Shown: positions 1 to 10,942, numbered from the stretch's first letter. The stretch: 64,000 nt of DNA from an uncultured Clostridia bacterium (GCA_944363035.1 CALVTS010000002.1:1-64000); one strand, 5' to 3'. Translations and numbers: made by a program. The notes: generated by a model from the letters alone, not told the origin.

Positions 1-156
1 TGCGAGCTCGGCGCAATGGGATGAGTTCGCGCAAGGAAAACGCCGCAGGCAATAGTATACATATTGGCAAGGCGTTTGACGCCGCACGGGCGCATCTCCA
101 TTGTGCCCAGACGCATCGGCGCCGCTCTTGAATGGCAAAAATAGAAGTGCAAAGGC
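1..156. other. Left-edge region with no recognisable gene
   Basis: No convincing coding sequence touches the left edge. A TATACA hexamer lies at 56-61 but has no good -35 partner, so I do not call a pyrG promoter here. The stretch may be the 3' tail of a gene outside the window. Confidence 0.4.
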
Positions 157-205
157 GCACTTTATCCGTAAAAATAAGCGGATAAAGTGCCCTTCTCGTT
201 TTTTT
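157..205 (+). terminator. Intrinsic terminator or attenuator before pyrG
   Basis: A perfect 12-bp stem, GCACTTTATCCG (157-168) with CGGATAAAGTGC (179-190), has a 10-nt loop and is followed by CCTTCTCG and seven T residues (199-205). It ends 41 nt before the pyrG start codon. It may simply end an upstream gene. pyrG of other Firmicutes is controlled by leader termination, so an attenuator is also possible; no promoter upstream of it could be identified to decide. Confidence 0.8.
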
Positions 206-207
206 AG

Positions 208-1872
<1,665 letters not shown>

Positions 1873-1975
1873 ATAAAAGAGAGGTTTAGGATTATGTTTC
1901 GGCATCGTAAAATACGTTTATGGCGAATACCGACGCCGCATTCGATGCCGTTTATCGGTCGTAGAGAGTGAAAAA

Positions 1976-3556
1976 ATGTGTACTGTAATGGTCTATGCGG
2001 GGCAGGATATGCCCGATGAGATATTTGAAAGAGCGTTTGAAAAGACGGCGTCGAGGGGACCGGATATGCAACGCATAGTAAGGTTCGGCGGCGGCATAGT
2101 GGGCTTCCAGCGTCTTGCGATAATGGGACTCTCGGACGAGGGGATGCAACCCTTCTTCATGGACGGGAACTGCGCCGTCTGCAACGGGGAACTATACGGC
2201 TTCCGAGAGATGAAAAGGGAGCTGGAACAAAAATACACCTTTTCGAGCGACAGCGACTGCGAGCTCATACTCCCGCTGTACAAGGAGTACGGCGTGGGGA
2301 TGTTCGAGAAGCTGGACGCCGAATTTGCGATGGTCATCTACGACGCGGAGAGGGAGGGATTTGTCGCCGCGAGGGATCCGATAGGTATAAGACCTCTCTT
2401 TTACGGCTATTCGGAGAGCGGACGGATAATTTTCGCGTCCGAGGCAAAAAACCTCACCGAGATCGCGGACGAGGTGCGCGCGTTCCCTCCGGGGTGCTAT
2501 TACGCTGACGGGGAGTTTGTGAGGTACGCCGATCCCGCCTATCCCGGAGAATGCGTGAAAGAGGACGTCGAGACGGTGACCCGCAACATACGCGAGAAGC
2601 TGGTGGCGGGCATACGTAAGAGGCTGGATGCCGACGCCCCGATAGGCTTCCTGCTTTCGGGCGGGCTGGACAGCAGTCTCGTCTGCGCGGTGTCTGCGCG
2701 GATACTCAAAAAGCCGCCGAGAACTTTCGCCATAGGCATGGATACGGACGCCATCGACCTCAAATACGCGGCTCGGGTCGCGGGATATATAGGCGCCGAG
2801 CACACAGAGGTCATCATCGACCGCAACGACGTGCTCTCCTCCCTCGAGGACGTGATAGCGGCGCTGGGGACATTCGACATCACCACCATCCGCGCGAGCG
2901 TCGGGATGTATCTGGTGTGCAAGTTCATCCGCGAGCACACCGACATCAAGGTGCTCCTGACCGGGGAGGTCTCGGACGAGCTTTTCGGATACAAATATAC
3001 GGATTTCGCGCCCACGCCCGAGGCTTTCGGACAGGAGGCGGCAAAGCGCGTGAGGGAGCTTTATATGTACGACGTTCTGCGCGCGGACAGGTGCATTTCG
3101 GTGCACGGCATGGAGGCGAGAGTGCCTTTCGGCGACCTGGACTTCGTAAGGTACGTCATGCGGATAGACCCCGCGATGAAGATGAACGTCTACGGCAAGG
3201 GGAAATACCTTCTGCGCAAGGCGTTTGAGGGAGACCTCCTGCCGCAGGAGATACTCTGGAGGGAAAAGGCGGCGTTCTCGGATGCTGTCGGGCACTCCAT
3301 GGTGGGGGTGATACGCGAATATGCAGAGAGCCGTTTCACGGACGAGGAGTTCGAAAAGCGCAGGGCGCGCTATTCCCATGCCCGCCCATTCACAAAGGAG
3401 AGCCTGCTTTATCGCGAGCTGTTTGAAAAATATTATCCCCGCACTTCCTCCTCCGTTGCGGACTTCTGGATGCCGAACCGTGAATGGAAGGGACTGCGCG
3501 GAGTCAACGATCCCTCGGCGAGAGTGCTTTCCAACTACGGCGCGAGCGGGATCTGA
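1976..3556 (+). CDS. asnB: Asparagine synthase (glutamine-hydrolysing)
   Basis: Converts aspartate, ATP and glutamine to asparagine, AMP, pyrophosphate and glutamate. The protein begins Met-Cys, so Cys2 becomes the N-terminal nucleophile of the glutaminase domain (residues 2 to about 180). The C-terminal synthetase half carries the ATP pyrophosphatase loop LLSGGLDSSL near residue 227 and a TGEVSDELFGY motif near residue 326. Length (526 residues) fits the bacterial AsnB class. The ribosome site (GAGAGTG before ATG) is weak. It lies between pyrG and dapF, with dapF starting 12 nt downstream, so asnB, dapF and dapL are probably co-transcribed. Confidence 0.95.
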   Translation: MCTVMVYAGQDMPDEIFERAFEKTASRGPDMQRIVRFGGGIVGFQRLAIMGLSDEGMQPFFMDGNCAVCNGELYGFREMKRELEQKYTFSSDSDCELILPLYKEYGVGMFEKLDAEFAMVIYDAEREGFVAARDPIGIRPLFYGYSESGRIIFASEAKNLTEIADEVRAFPPGCYYADGEFVRYADPAYPGECVKEDVETVTRNIREKLVAGIRKRLDADAPIGFLLSGGLDSSLVCAVSARILKKPPRTFAIGMDTDAIDLKYAARVAGYIGAEHTEVIIDRNDVLSSLEDVIAALGTFDITTIRASVGMYLVCKFIREHTDIKVLLTGEVSDELFGYKYTDFAPTPEAFGQEAAKRVRELYMYDVLRADRCISVHGMEARVPFGDLDFVRYVMRIDPAMKMNVYGKGKYLLRKAFEGDLLPQEILWREKAAFSDAVGHSMVGVIREYAESRFTDEEFEKRRARYSHARPFTKESLLYRELFEKYYPRTSSSVADFWMPNREWKGLRGVNDPSARVLSNYGASGI

Positions 3557-3568
3557 AAGGAGAATGAT

Positions 3569-4459
3569 ATGAGATTCGTGAAAATGAACGGTTGCGGCAA
3601 CGATTATGTGTATTTCGACCTCACCTCCCGCGAGGCGGCGGCAAAGGGTGCGGACATCATCAGGGCTGTCCCTAGGATAAGCGACAGGCATTTCGGGGTG
3701 GGCGGCGACGGAGTGGTGCTCATACTGCCCGGCGGCGTCGCGGACGTGAGGATGAGGATGTTCAACGCGGACGGGAGCGAGGGCAGGATGTGCGGCAACG
3801 CGATACGTTGCGTGGGTAAGTACGCATACGAGAACGGGCTCACCGATGGGAGGACGGAGGTCACGGTGGAGACTGCGAGCGGAGTGAAAAGGCTCTCCCT
3901 CCTGACGGAAGGCGGCGTGTGCACGGGTGCGTCCGTGAGCATGGGGAGAGCGGAGTTCGGGGCGGCGGACATCCCCATTGACGAGAGCTTCCTTCCCGAG
4001 GGCTATCATCCCGAAGAGACTCCGTACGGCAGGGTGTGGAAGGACATCCCTTTGCGCGCTTACGGGCAGACTTGGACGGGAACGGCGGTGTCCATGGGCA
4101 ATCCGCATTTCGTGATATTCACGGATGAGAACGTCAACGCCGTAGATCTCGAAAGGACGGGAAAGTTCATCGAGACGCACCATCTCTTCCCTAAGCGGGT
4201 GAACGTGGAGTTCGTCAACGTGCTCTCGCCCTCCCGCCTGAGTATGCGCGTATGGGAGAGGGGGAGCGGAGAGACCATGGCGTGCGGTACGGGGAGCTGT
4301 GCTTCGGTGGCGGCGGCTGTCGTTGGAGGGATGGTCCCCGAAAACGCGGAGACGGAAGTCGTGCTGAGGGGCGGGACGTTGCGGATAACGTTCACGAGAG
4401 AGGACGTCGTGATGACGGGAAATGCCGAAATAAATTTCGAGGGAGAATACAAGATATGA
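3569..4459 (+). CDS. dapF: Diaminopimelate epimerase
   Basis: Interconverts LL- and meso-diaminopimelate for peptidoglycan and lysine synthesis. The 296-residue protein shows the FVKMNGCGNDY start typical of DapF, the first catalytic cysteine in MCGNAIRC (around residue 75) and the second in MACGTGSCAS (around residue 235). This cofactor-free two-base mechanism needs both cysteines and both are present. GGAG precedes the ATG. The stop overlaps the dapL start in ATGA, so the two enzymes that act in sequence are translationally coupled. Assignment is firm. Confidence 0.96.
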   Translation: MRFVKMNGCGNDYVYFDLTSREAAAKGADIIRAVPRISDRHFGVGGDGVVLILPGGVADVRMRMFNADGSEGRMCGNAIRCVGKYAYENGLTDGRTEVTVETASGVKRLSLLTEGGVCTGASVSMGRAEFGAADIPIDESFLPEGYHPEETPYGRVWKDIPLRAYGQTWTGTAVSMGNPHFVIFTDENVNAVDLERTGKFIETHHLFPKRVNVEFVNVLSPSRLSMRVWERGSGETMACGTGSCASVAAAVVGGMVPENAETEVVLRGGTLRITFTREDVVMTGNAEINFEGEYKI

Positions 4460-5646
4460 GACTGAACGAAAATTACGCGAGACTTAATGAGAGTTATCTG
4501 TTCTCAAACATCGCAGCCAGAGTGCGGGCGTACAAAGAGGCGCACCCCAAAGAGGACGTGGTGAGCCTTGGCATAGGCGACGTCACCCGTCCGCTCACGC
4601 CTGCCGTCATCTGCGAGATGCAGGCGGCGGCGCACGATATGGCGGCGGAAGAGACTTTCCGCGGTTACGGTCCCGAACAGGGCTACTCCTTTTTGAGGGA
4701 GGGGATAGTTCGGCATTATGCGAAAAAGGGAGTCCTCCTCAAAGAGGATGAGATATTCGTCGGCGACGGCGCGAAGAGCGACCTCGGCAACATGACGGAG
4801 CTCTTCGGTCGGAGTCGGGTTCTGCTTCCCGATCCCGTCTATCCCGCCTACCGCGACGTAAACGTGATGGCGGGCAACAGGATAGCGTTTGCCGCAGGCG
4901 GAAAGCGCAACGCGTTCAAGCCCATGCCGCAAGGGGAGAGGAGATACGACATCATATACATCTGTTCCCCCAACAACCCCACCGGCGCGGTGTACACCAG
5001 GGAGGAGCTGAAAGCATGGGTGGACTACGCGCGCGCCACGGGCGCGGTCATATTCTTCGACGCGGCGTACGAAGCGTTCGTGAAAAACGGGGATCTTCCC
5101 ACCTCGATCTACGAGATAGAGGGCGCGAGGGAGTGCGCGGTGGAATTCTGCTCCTTTTCAAAGTCCGCAGGGTTCACGGGGGTGAGGTGCGGCTGGACGG
5201 TCCTGCCATTCGAACTCGCGGGAGGGGAGCTCAACAGGATGTGGCTGAGACGCCAGACCACGAAATTCAACGGCGTGAGTTATGTGGTACAGCGTGCCGC
5301 CGCAGGCGCTCTCGGCAAGCAGGGAGAATACGAAAACCGCAAAAACGTGGAGTACTATATGACCAATGCCCGCGTCATGCACGAGGCTCTCACCGCCGCG
5401 CGCATATGGCATACGGGTGGGGTGGATTCCCCTTACATCTGGATGCAGTGCCCGAGGGGGATGACCTCGTGGGAGTATTTCGACCTGCTCTTGGAAAAGG
5501 CGGGAGTGGTGGGCACCCCGGGCGTAGGTTTCGGCAGACACGGGGAGGGATATTTCCGCCTCACCGCGTTCGGCAACGCCCAAAAGACCGCCCGCGCGAT
5601 AACCCGTCTCGTCGAAGTCACCGAGGAGTTCTCCTCCCGCAATTGA
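4456..5646 (+). CDS. dapL: LL-diaminopimelate aminotransferase
   Basis: A PLP enzyme that makes LL-diaminopimelate from tetrahydrodipicolinate in one step, bypassing the succinylase and acetylase branches. The start at 4456 is chosen because it overlaps the dapF stop (ATGA) and gives MRLNENY, the usual DapL N-terminus; an upstream extension in this frame reads through dapF and is not real. The 396 residues include SPNNPTGAVYT, a DAAYEAF stretch with the PLP-ring aspartate, and SFSKSAGFTGVRCGW with the Schiff-base lysine. Coupling to dapF, its product's epimerase, supports the name over a generic class I aminotransferase. Confidence 0.93.
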   Translation: MRLNENYARLNESYLFSNIAARVRAYKEAHPKEDVVSLGIGDVTRPLTPAVICEMQAAAHDMAAEETFRGYGPEQGYSFLREGIVRHYAKKGVLLKEDEIFVGDGAKSDLGNMTELFGRSRVLLPDPVYPAYRDVNVMAGNRIAFAAGGKRNAFKPMPQGERRYDIIYICSPNNPTGAVYTREELKAWVDYARATGAVIFFDAAYEAFVKNGDLPTSIYEIEGARECAVEFCSFSKSAGFTGVRCGWTVLPFELAGGELNRMWLRRQTTKFNGVSYVVQRAAAGALGKQGEYENRKNVEYYMTNARVMHEALTAARIWHTGGVDSPYIWMQCPRGMTSWEYFDLLLEKAGVVGTPGVGFGRHGEGYFRLTAFGNAQKTARAITRLVEVTEEFSSRN

Positions 5647-5654
5647 CGCGCGTT

Positions 5655-6695
5655 TTACGCGGACGGGTCGAGAGCCACCTTCATCACTCCGTCCGCGCGG
5701 GAGGAGAACAGTTCGTAGGCTTCGTCCGCGCGTGAGAGGGGGAAGGTGTGGGTGACGAGAGGGGAGGAGTCAAGCTCTCCTCGGGAGATGAGGGCGAGTA
5801 TCTCGGCGGCGTCGTGACCGTCCACTCCTCCCGTCTTGAATGTCAGGTTCTTGCCGTACATATCGGGGAGGGGGAGGACTTGCGGAGAGTCGTACATGGC
5901 GACTATCGCGACTGTGGCGTTGGGACGGGCGCATTCCCACGCGAGACGGAAAGTGTCCGCCGTGCCCGCCGCTTCTATGACGCTGTCCGCGCCGCCGTGA
6001 GGGCATTCGGCGGCTATCCTTTCGGCTGTCTCGGATGATCGCACGGGGATGAGCGACGGATAGTGTTTTTTCACAAAATCGAGTCTCACATCGTCAATAT
6101 CGCAGATAAAGACCCTGTTCGGTTTTTTGAGCAGGGCGGATATCGCACAGCATATGCCCGTCGGCCCCGCGCCTATCACAAGCACGTCGGCTCCCTCTTC
6201 GATGTCTGATATTTTTGCCGCCCAGTATCCCGTCGCAAGTATGTCTCCCGCAAGCAGAGCCTGTTTGTCCGAGACGTTTTCGGGGATGGGAGTGAGGGCG
6301 TTGTCGGCATACGGTACGCGCACATACTCCGCTTGCATACCGTCTATGCGGCACCCCAGCGCCCAGCCCCCGTCGGGCAGGGTGCAGTTGTTGACGTAGC
6401 CGCGTTTGCAGAAGAAGCATTCGCCGCAGAATGTCTCCACATTGACGGACACTCGGTCGCCCGGTCGCAGGGATCTCACTTTCCCTCCCACGCTCTCCAC
6501 AACGCCCACCGCTTCGTGTCCCACCGTGATGCCGGGCAAGGCGCGGGGCACGAAACCGTGCCTGATGTGCAGATCGCTCGTGCAGATACTTGTGAGAGTT
6601 ATCTTTACTATCGCGTCCGTATCCTTCAAAAGAGAGGGTACGGGCTTTTCCGTCAGGGCGAATTTGCCTTCGGAAAGGTAAGTGTAAGCGCGCAT
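5655..6695 (-). CDS. Zinc-dependent alcohol dehydrogenase family protein
   Basis: A medium-chain NAD(P)-dependent dehydrogenase of unknown substrate. The GroES-like N-terminal half holds the catalytic zinc ligands (Cys in SICTSDLH, the pair in GHEAVGVV) and the four structural-zinc cysteines in CGECFFCKRGYVNNC. The Rossmann half contains VLVIGAGPTGICC. The start at 6695 is preferred because a GGAGG site lies just before it and MRAYTYLSEGKF is a typical family N-terminus; an earlier in-frame ATG at 6740 would add 15 unlikely residues. The 346-residue length is normal. It is convergent with dapL, with an 8-nt gap. Threonine- or sorbitol-dehydrogenase-like activity is equally possible. Confidence 0.85.
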   Translation of the reverse strand: MRAYTYLSEGKFALTEKPVPSLLKDTDAIVKITLTSICTSDLHIRHGFVPRALPGITVGHEAVGVVESVGGKVRSLRPGDRVSVNVETFCGECFFCKRGYVNNCTLPDGGWALGCRIDGMQAEYVRVPYADNALTPIPENVSDKQALLAGDILATGYWAAKISDIEEGADVLVIGAGPTGICCAISALLKKPNRVFICDIDDVRLDFVKKHYPSLIPVRSSETAERIAAECPHGGADSVIEAAGTADTFRLAWECARPNATVAIVAMYDSPQVLPLPDMYGKNLTFKTGGVDGHDAAEILALISRGELDSSPLVTHTFPLSRADEAYELFSSRADGVMKVALDPSA

Positions 6696-6874
6696 AAAAG
6701 CCTCCGTCCGCATTATACCGCCGAACGCGGGTTTTCGCAAGACGGAGGAAAATGCTTTTGCATTTCCCGAAAGGGTGGTGTATCATGAGTTTAGTCGCGC
6801 GGCGCGCCTCGGCAGATCGCGGACTATGATACATCCGACCGCAAGTTTAGGCGGTGAGAGCGCCGAAAAGGATC

Positions 6875-6910
6875 GCGCCGAAGTCGATCCGTATCATTCC
6901 GATCCGATAT
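6875..6910. repeat. Short dispersed repeat, copy 1
   Basis: This 36-nt stretch matches 10985-11020 at 30 of 36 positions, including an identical ATTCCGATCCGA core. Here it ends right at the ribosome site of the Dabb gene. Its role is unknown. Confidence 0.5.
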
Positions 6911-6920
6911 GGAGGCTGTC

Positions 6921-7211
6921 ATGATAAAACACATCGTATGCTACAAACTCAAAGACCCCTCTCCCGAGACGCTCGCGAAGATGAAGGAGCTGTTTTTGTC
7001 CATGCGGGGCAGAGTGTCCGAGCTCAAAGAGGTCACCGCAGGCATCGACGCGCTGAAAAGTCCCAGAAGCTACGACGTAGTGCTGGAAGCAAAGTTCGAT
7101 TCCTTCGAAGACATGGCGGCGTACAAGAAAAACGAGTATCACGTCTCGGTGGTGCAGAAATTCGTGCATTCTGTCATCGAGAAGAGCGTGTCCGTGGACT
7201 ACGAATGCTGA
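6921..7211 (+). CDS. Dabb family protein (stress-responsive A/B barrel)
   Basis: A 96-residue protein of the dimeric alpha/beta barrel (Dabb) family. It opens MIKHIVCYKLKD, the usual first strand, and has the later YDVVLEAKFDSFEDMAAYKK and HVSVVQKFVH blocks. The family has varied or unknown roles in bacteria. The start at 6921 is selected by a GGAGG at 6911-6915; an upstream ATG at 6909 would overlap this site. A 36-bp sequence repeated near 10985 lies directly upstream. Confidence 0.85.
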   Translation: MIKHIVCYKLKDPSPETLAKMKELFLSMRGRVSELKEVTAGIDALKSPRSYDVVLEAKFDSFEDMAAYKKNEYHVSVVQKFVHSVIEKSVSVDYEC

Positions 7212-7264
7212 AAGGCGCCGACATTTAGCCTCGAAAGGAAATCACCGATCATCGGCTGAGCAAA

Positions 7265-7344
7265 AAAGTCGCCGCCGCTGATATCCCATCGTATCCGCAA
7301 GGCGAACGGCACGGTTCGGAGGAAGATCGGCGGCGTCGGACTTT
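7265..7344. other. Extended stem structure between Dabb and VOC genes
   Basis: AAAGTC and GCCGCCG (7265-7277) pair with CGGCGGC (7328-7334) and GACTTT (7339-7344), separated by a 4-nt bulge and an apical segment of 50 nt with further pairing potential. It could be a weak terminator or a structured RNA. Only one copy is seen. Confidence 0.35.
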
Positions 7345-7402
7345 ATTCGTATCAATCCGCTCCGTCATACCTAATAAGCCCTTTTTCACACCCGTGTGCG
7401 TG

Positions 7403-7432
7403 TTGACTTGCGCCGCGCGCATATGGTACAAT
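7403..7432 (+). promoter_or_regulatory. Promoter of the VOC gene
   Basis: TTGACT (7403-7408), an 18-nt spacer, and TACAAT (7427-7432), upstream of the start codon at 7476. Confidence 0.7.
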
Positions 7433-7475
7433 GTTAAACGATGTGCGCAAAAAGCGCACCGTTTCGGGAGATATT

Positions 7476-7997
7476 ATGAAATTCGGAAAGATCGGACACG
7501 TCGGCATCGTGGTGAGAGACCTCGCAGCCGCAAAAGAGCATTATTCCCGCCTGCTCGGCATTGACAAATGGTATGAACTGACCTATGACACCCCCCTCGA
7601 CATGACATATCGCGGAGAGAAGAGGGATTGCAACGTCACCCTCTATTTCGGGGGCAAGGGGCACACCGCGATAGAGCTCATTTATCCTCAGGGCGACGAG
7701 AACATCTACACCACTTTTTTGGAGCGTCACGGCGAGATGATACATCACATCGAGTACAACGTGAAGGATCTCGACGCCGCCATCGCCCATGCGGAAAAGG
7801 AGGGCTTGAAGGTGTTGCAGAAAGCCTCTTTCGAGAGCGCGGGCGCGAAGATAAGATACGCCTACGTCGGCAGGAGCGAGAACGATACCGTCATCGAACT
7901 CATCGAGACGGTGCTCCCCTTCGGGATGCACAAAGGGGATATGCCTTTCGAGACTCAGCTTGCCGCGCTCACGGGCAACTATAAGCGCGTAAAGTGA
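7476..7997 (+). CDS. VOC family protein (glyoxalase/bleomycin-resistance fold)
   Basis: A 173-residue protein with a vicinal-oxygen-chelate fold, probably a metal-dependent lyase, isomerase or epimerase. It begins MKFGKIGHVGIVVRDLAA, with the first metal-ligand His, and contains repeated beta-alpha-beta modules including MIHHIEYNVKDLDAA and a late IELIETV with a likely glutamate ligand. Methylmalonyl-CoA epimerase-like or glyoxalase-like activity is possible but not shown. The start at 7476 follows CGGGAG at 7465-7470; the upstream ATG at 7431 overlaps the -10 box and is rejected. The ene-reductase gene follows 71 nt later. Confidence 0.83.
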   Translation: MKFGKIGHVGIVVRDLAAAKEHYSRLLGIDKWYELTYDTPLDMTYRGEKRDCNVTLYFGGKGHTAIELIYPQGDENIYTTFLERHGEMIHHIEYNVKDLDAAIAHAEKEGLKVLQKASFESAGAKIRYAYVGRSENDTVIELIETVLPFGMHKGDMPFETQLAALTGNYKRVK

Positions 7998-8068
7998 GTT
8001 CATCTTGCGATTCTGTGAATTAAACGTGGCGTTTTGAGATAAAGCGTCGCAACGTAAAGGGAGAAAAA

Positions 8069-10156
8069 ATGGAATACAAAATGCTGTTTTCGCCTATGAA
8101 GATAGGCAGTTGCGAGATAAAGAACCGTATTGTCATGCCCCCCATGATGATGGGGTTCGGGGAGCCCAGCGGCAAGCCCACCGAGATGCTGATGGACTAT
8201 TACGAGGAACGCGCTAAGGGAGGCACGGGGCTCATCATCACCGAGATCACCCGCGTCAACGACGACCACGGCGCGGCGGCGTTCAACCAGCTTGCCATGT
8301 CCCACGACTATCACATCGAGCCCATGCGCAAGTTCGCCGAGAGGATACACCGTCACGGCGCGAAACTTTTCGTCCAGCTCCATCACCCCGGCAGACAGAA
8401 CGTGGGCATCATGGTGCATATGATCCCGCTCACCAACGCGTGCAGTAAGATATGCAAGTCCTTCCCCAAGCTGGTCTACAAGATAGCTCCCGGCATAGGA
8501 CGCAAGATGGTGGAAAAGGGGTTGGTGTTCGCCTCTCCCGGTCCCTCCAAGTGCGAGCCCAGCAAGGTCTCCGGGGGGCACGTCAGAGGGTTCTCCCACC
8601 GCGAGGTCAAGAAGCTCATATCCGAGTTCGTGGACGCGGCGGTGAGATGCAAAGCCGCAGGCGTTGACGGTGTGGAGCTTCACGCCGCGCACGGCTATCT
8701 CCTGCAACAGTTCCTGAGCCCCAACACCAACAAACGCACGGACGAATACGGCGGCAGTTTTGAAAACAGACTGCGTTTCATCAAGGAGATAATCCAAGGT
8801 ATACGCGAAAAATGCGGGAAGGATTACCCCCTCATCGTGCGTCTCGCCGTGGACGAGTGCTATGCGAAGATAGGACAGCCCGGCAAAGGGTACGACCTCG
8901 AAACGGGGGTGAAATACGCCAAGGCGTTCGAGGAGATGGGCGTGGACGCCATAGACGTCTCTTCGGCGGCATACGACACATACAACTATTGGCTGGAACC
9001 CACCTCCTTCGACTGCGGCTGGCGCGCCTATATGGCGGAGGCAGTCAAAAAGGAGGTCAAGACCATCCCCGTCATCGCGGCGAACCTCATCCGTTCTCCC
9101 GAACAGGCGGAGGAACAGCTCGAACGAGGCATCCAGGATTTCGTCTCTCTCGGCAGACCGCACATCGCGGATCCCCATTGGGCGAACAAGGCGAAAGAGG
9201 GCAGGGCGAAGGAGATAAAGCGTTGCATCAACTGCCTCTACTGCATAGAGAGCATGATGGACAACGCATATGTCGGCAAGCACGGATGCTGTTCGGTCAA
9301 TCCCACCCTCGGGGAGGAGAGGAAATTTGACTCTCTACCCTCCGACGGCAAGGGCAGGACGGTCGCGATAGTGGGCGCGGGCGTGGCAGGGCTCATGGCG
9401 GCGGAGATGCTTGCAAGACGCGGCTTCAAACCGATAGTGTTCGAGAAGGAGAGCGTGTGCGGCGGGCAGATAAATCTCGCCGACAAGGGTCCCAAAAAGG
9501 AAAAGATAGGCTGGTGCGCATCGGATCTCGAGACCAACGCGCGCAAGTTCGGGGCTGAGATACGCCTCTCGACGGAGGTCAAAGAGGAGGATATCCTCGC
9601 GCTCTCTCCCTATGCCGTCGTCATCGCCACGGGCGCGGTCGCGGTGCGTCCCAAGTCCATAAAGGGCGCGGACGGCAAAAACGTGTTCACCACCACGCAG
9701 ATCCTCGACGGTTCCGTCCTCCTCAAAGACAAGACCGTCGCCGTCATCGGCACGGGCATGACGGGGCTCGAGACGGGTGAGCTCTTGGCAGAGCAGGGCA
9801 ACAAGCTCACTTTCGTGGAAATGGCGGACACCGTCGCTCCCGGCACCTGGTTCCAGCATCTCGACGACGCTCTTCCCAAGCTCGAGAAAGCTGGAGCGAG
9901 CTTCATGCTCGGCACCAAGCTCATCTCTTTGGACGAAAAGGGCGCGGTCGTGGAAAACGTCAAGACAAAGGCGCAGTCCCGCGTGGACGCGGACGCGGTC
10001 GTGCTTTCCCTCGGCGCACGTCCCGTCAACGGGCTTTATAAGGCGCTGGAAGGCAAAGTCAAGAATCTTTTCGTCGTCGGCGACGCGGACAAGGTGGGCA
10101 GGATAGCTCACGCCACCGCCGAGGCTTACGACGTTGCCGTCAACAAGATAAAGTAA
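8069..10156 (+). CDS. FAD/FMN/Fe-S enoate reductase (FadH / 2-enoate reductase type)
   Basis: A 695-residue two-part flavoenzyme reducing an activated C=C bond with NAD(P)H. Residues 1 to about 370 form an Old Yellow Enzyme TIM barrel (IVMPPMMMGF, LFVQLHHPGRQ, HAAHGYLLQQF, RTDEYGGS). A cysteine cluster follows (CINCLYC, then GCCSVNP) for a 4Fe-4S centre. The C-terminal half has two dinucleotide folds, VAIVGAGVAGLMAA for FAD and VAVIGTGMTGLETG for NAD(P). This is the architecture of 2,4-dienoyl-CoA reductase, 2-enoate reductase and bile-acid BaiCD/BaiH proteins; the substrate cannot be told from sequence. It appears intact, with a strong terminator downstream. Confidence 0.9.
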   Translation: MEYKMLFSPMKIGSCEIKNRIVMPPMMMGFGEPSGKPTEMLMDYYEERAKGGTGLIITEITRVNDDHGAAAFNQLAMSHDYHIEPMRKFAERIHRHGAKLFVQLHHPGRQNVGIMVHMIPLTNACSKICKSFPKLVYKIAPGIGRKMVEKGLVFASPGPSKCEPSKVSGGHVRGFSHREVKKLISEFVDAAVRCKAAGVDGVELHAAHGYLLQQFLSPNTNKRTDEYGGSFENRLRFIKEIIQGIREKCGKDYPLIVRLAVDECYAKIGQPGKGYDLETGVKYAKAFEEMGVDAIDVSSAAYDTYNYWLEPTSFDCGWRAYMAEAVKKEVKTIPVIAANLIRSPEQAEEQLERGIQDFVSLGRPHIADPHWANKAKEGRAKEIKRCINCLYCIESMMDNAYVGKHGCCSVNPTLGEERKFDSLPSDGKGRTVAIVGAGVAGLMAAEMLARRGFKPIVFEKESVCGGQINLADKGPKKEKIGWCASDLETNARKFGAEIRLSTEVKEEDILALSPYAVVIATGAVAVRPKSIKGADGKNVFTTTQILDGSVLLKDKTVAVIGTGMTGLETGELLAEQGNKLTFVEMADTVAPGTWFQHLDDALPKLEKAGASFMLGTKLISLDEKGAVVENVKTKAQSRVDADAVVLSLGARPVNGLYKALEGKVKNLFVVGDADKVGRIAHATAEAYDVAVNKIK

Positions 10157-10198
10157 GGGCAAAACGCGGGCTCTGCCCGCAAAGACGATCGCATACGG

Positions 10199-10232
10199 AA
10201 AACGGAAAGACAATTTTGTCTTTCCGTTTTTT
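10199..10232. terminator. Bidirectional terminator
   Basis: The stem AACGGAAAGACA / TGTCTTTCCGTT is flanked by A residues on the left and six T residues on the right. It can serve both the + strand reductase gene and the convergent LOG-like gene. Confidence 0.9.
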
Positions 10233-10359
10233 GATCCGAAACACCGCCGATGAAAGGGAGGTGTTTTTGCGGATATACCTTTTTGAAAAGGCTCGGACTA
10301 AAAGCGGACAGATCGCTTCCGAGAAGAGCGGTCCGCAAAGAGGAAGAGCGTTGTCGGAG

Positions 10360-10926
10360 TCAATCCCCGCGCTTTATGCCCTGATGGGTGCCCGTATAAA
10401 GGTTGAGATATTTTTCAAGTATCGCGACGGCTTCTTCTGCGGTATCCACGCCGAAAACTCTGTCTTCCTCTATCTCGGGATAGCGGATGCGGTGGTCCAG
10501 ACGGGTGTCGGCGACCTTAGCGCTCCAACCGTCCACGCCTCTGAAAGCTATCATGAGGCGTTTGAGAGGCCAGGCGTTGGTCATTTCGGACAGAGTGCCC
10601 GCGCCGCCGCCTATGGCTATCACGGCGTCGGAGTTCGCAACGATCACGTTGCGGTAGATGTCCAGCCCCGTGGCGATGACGATGTCCGCGGCGTCGCTCG
10701 CGAGAGTGCGGTCAAACATGGGGAGTATCGCGACGGTGTCTCCCTCGCGGTAAAATTTTGAGGACTTCGCGCCCTCGAACGCCGCCTCCATCACTCCGCC
10801 CAGACCGCCGGACGCCACGCGGTAGCCGTGGTCGATGAGCGCTTTGCCCATGGAGAACGCCGCGCGGTATTTCGCGCCGTCCTTTTCTATCTTGCTGTCG
10901 CCTATCACGGAAACGAGTTTTCTCAT
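10360..10926 (-). CDS. LOG-like / TIGR00725-type Rossmann protein
   Basis: A 188-residue protein of the DprA/LOG (lysine decarboxylase-like) Rossmann superfamily. It shows MRKLVSVIGDS at the start, a VASGGLGGVMEAA phosphate-binding turn and AIGGGAGTLSEM, the GGxGTxxE signature. Some relatives are cytokinin-riboside phosphoribohydrolases (nucleoside monophosphate glycosidases); others have unknown ligands. The start at 10926 follows GAGGTGG; the 15-residue upstream extension overlaps the promoter and is excluded. Confidence 0.8.
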   Translation of the reverse strand: MRKLVSVIGDSKIEKDGAKYRAAFSMGKALIDHGYRVASGGLGGVMEAAFEGAKSSKFYREGDTVAILPMFDRTLASDAADIVIATGLDIYRNVIVANSDAVIAIGGGAGTLSEMTNAWPLKRLMIAFRGVDGWSAKVADTRLDHRIRYPEIEEDRVFGVDTAEEAVAILEKYLNLYTGTHQGIKRGD

Positions 10927-10942
10927 ATTCCACCTCACCGAT

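Noticed and set aside
2192..4183. 663-residue open frame on the minus strand opposite asnB and dapF
   Set aside because: It lies wholly opposite two clear genes; composition is His/Arg/Val-rich and no family motif is seen. High-GC third codon positions produce such antisense frames.
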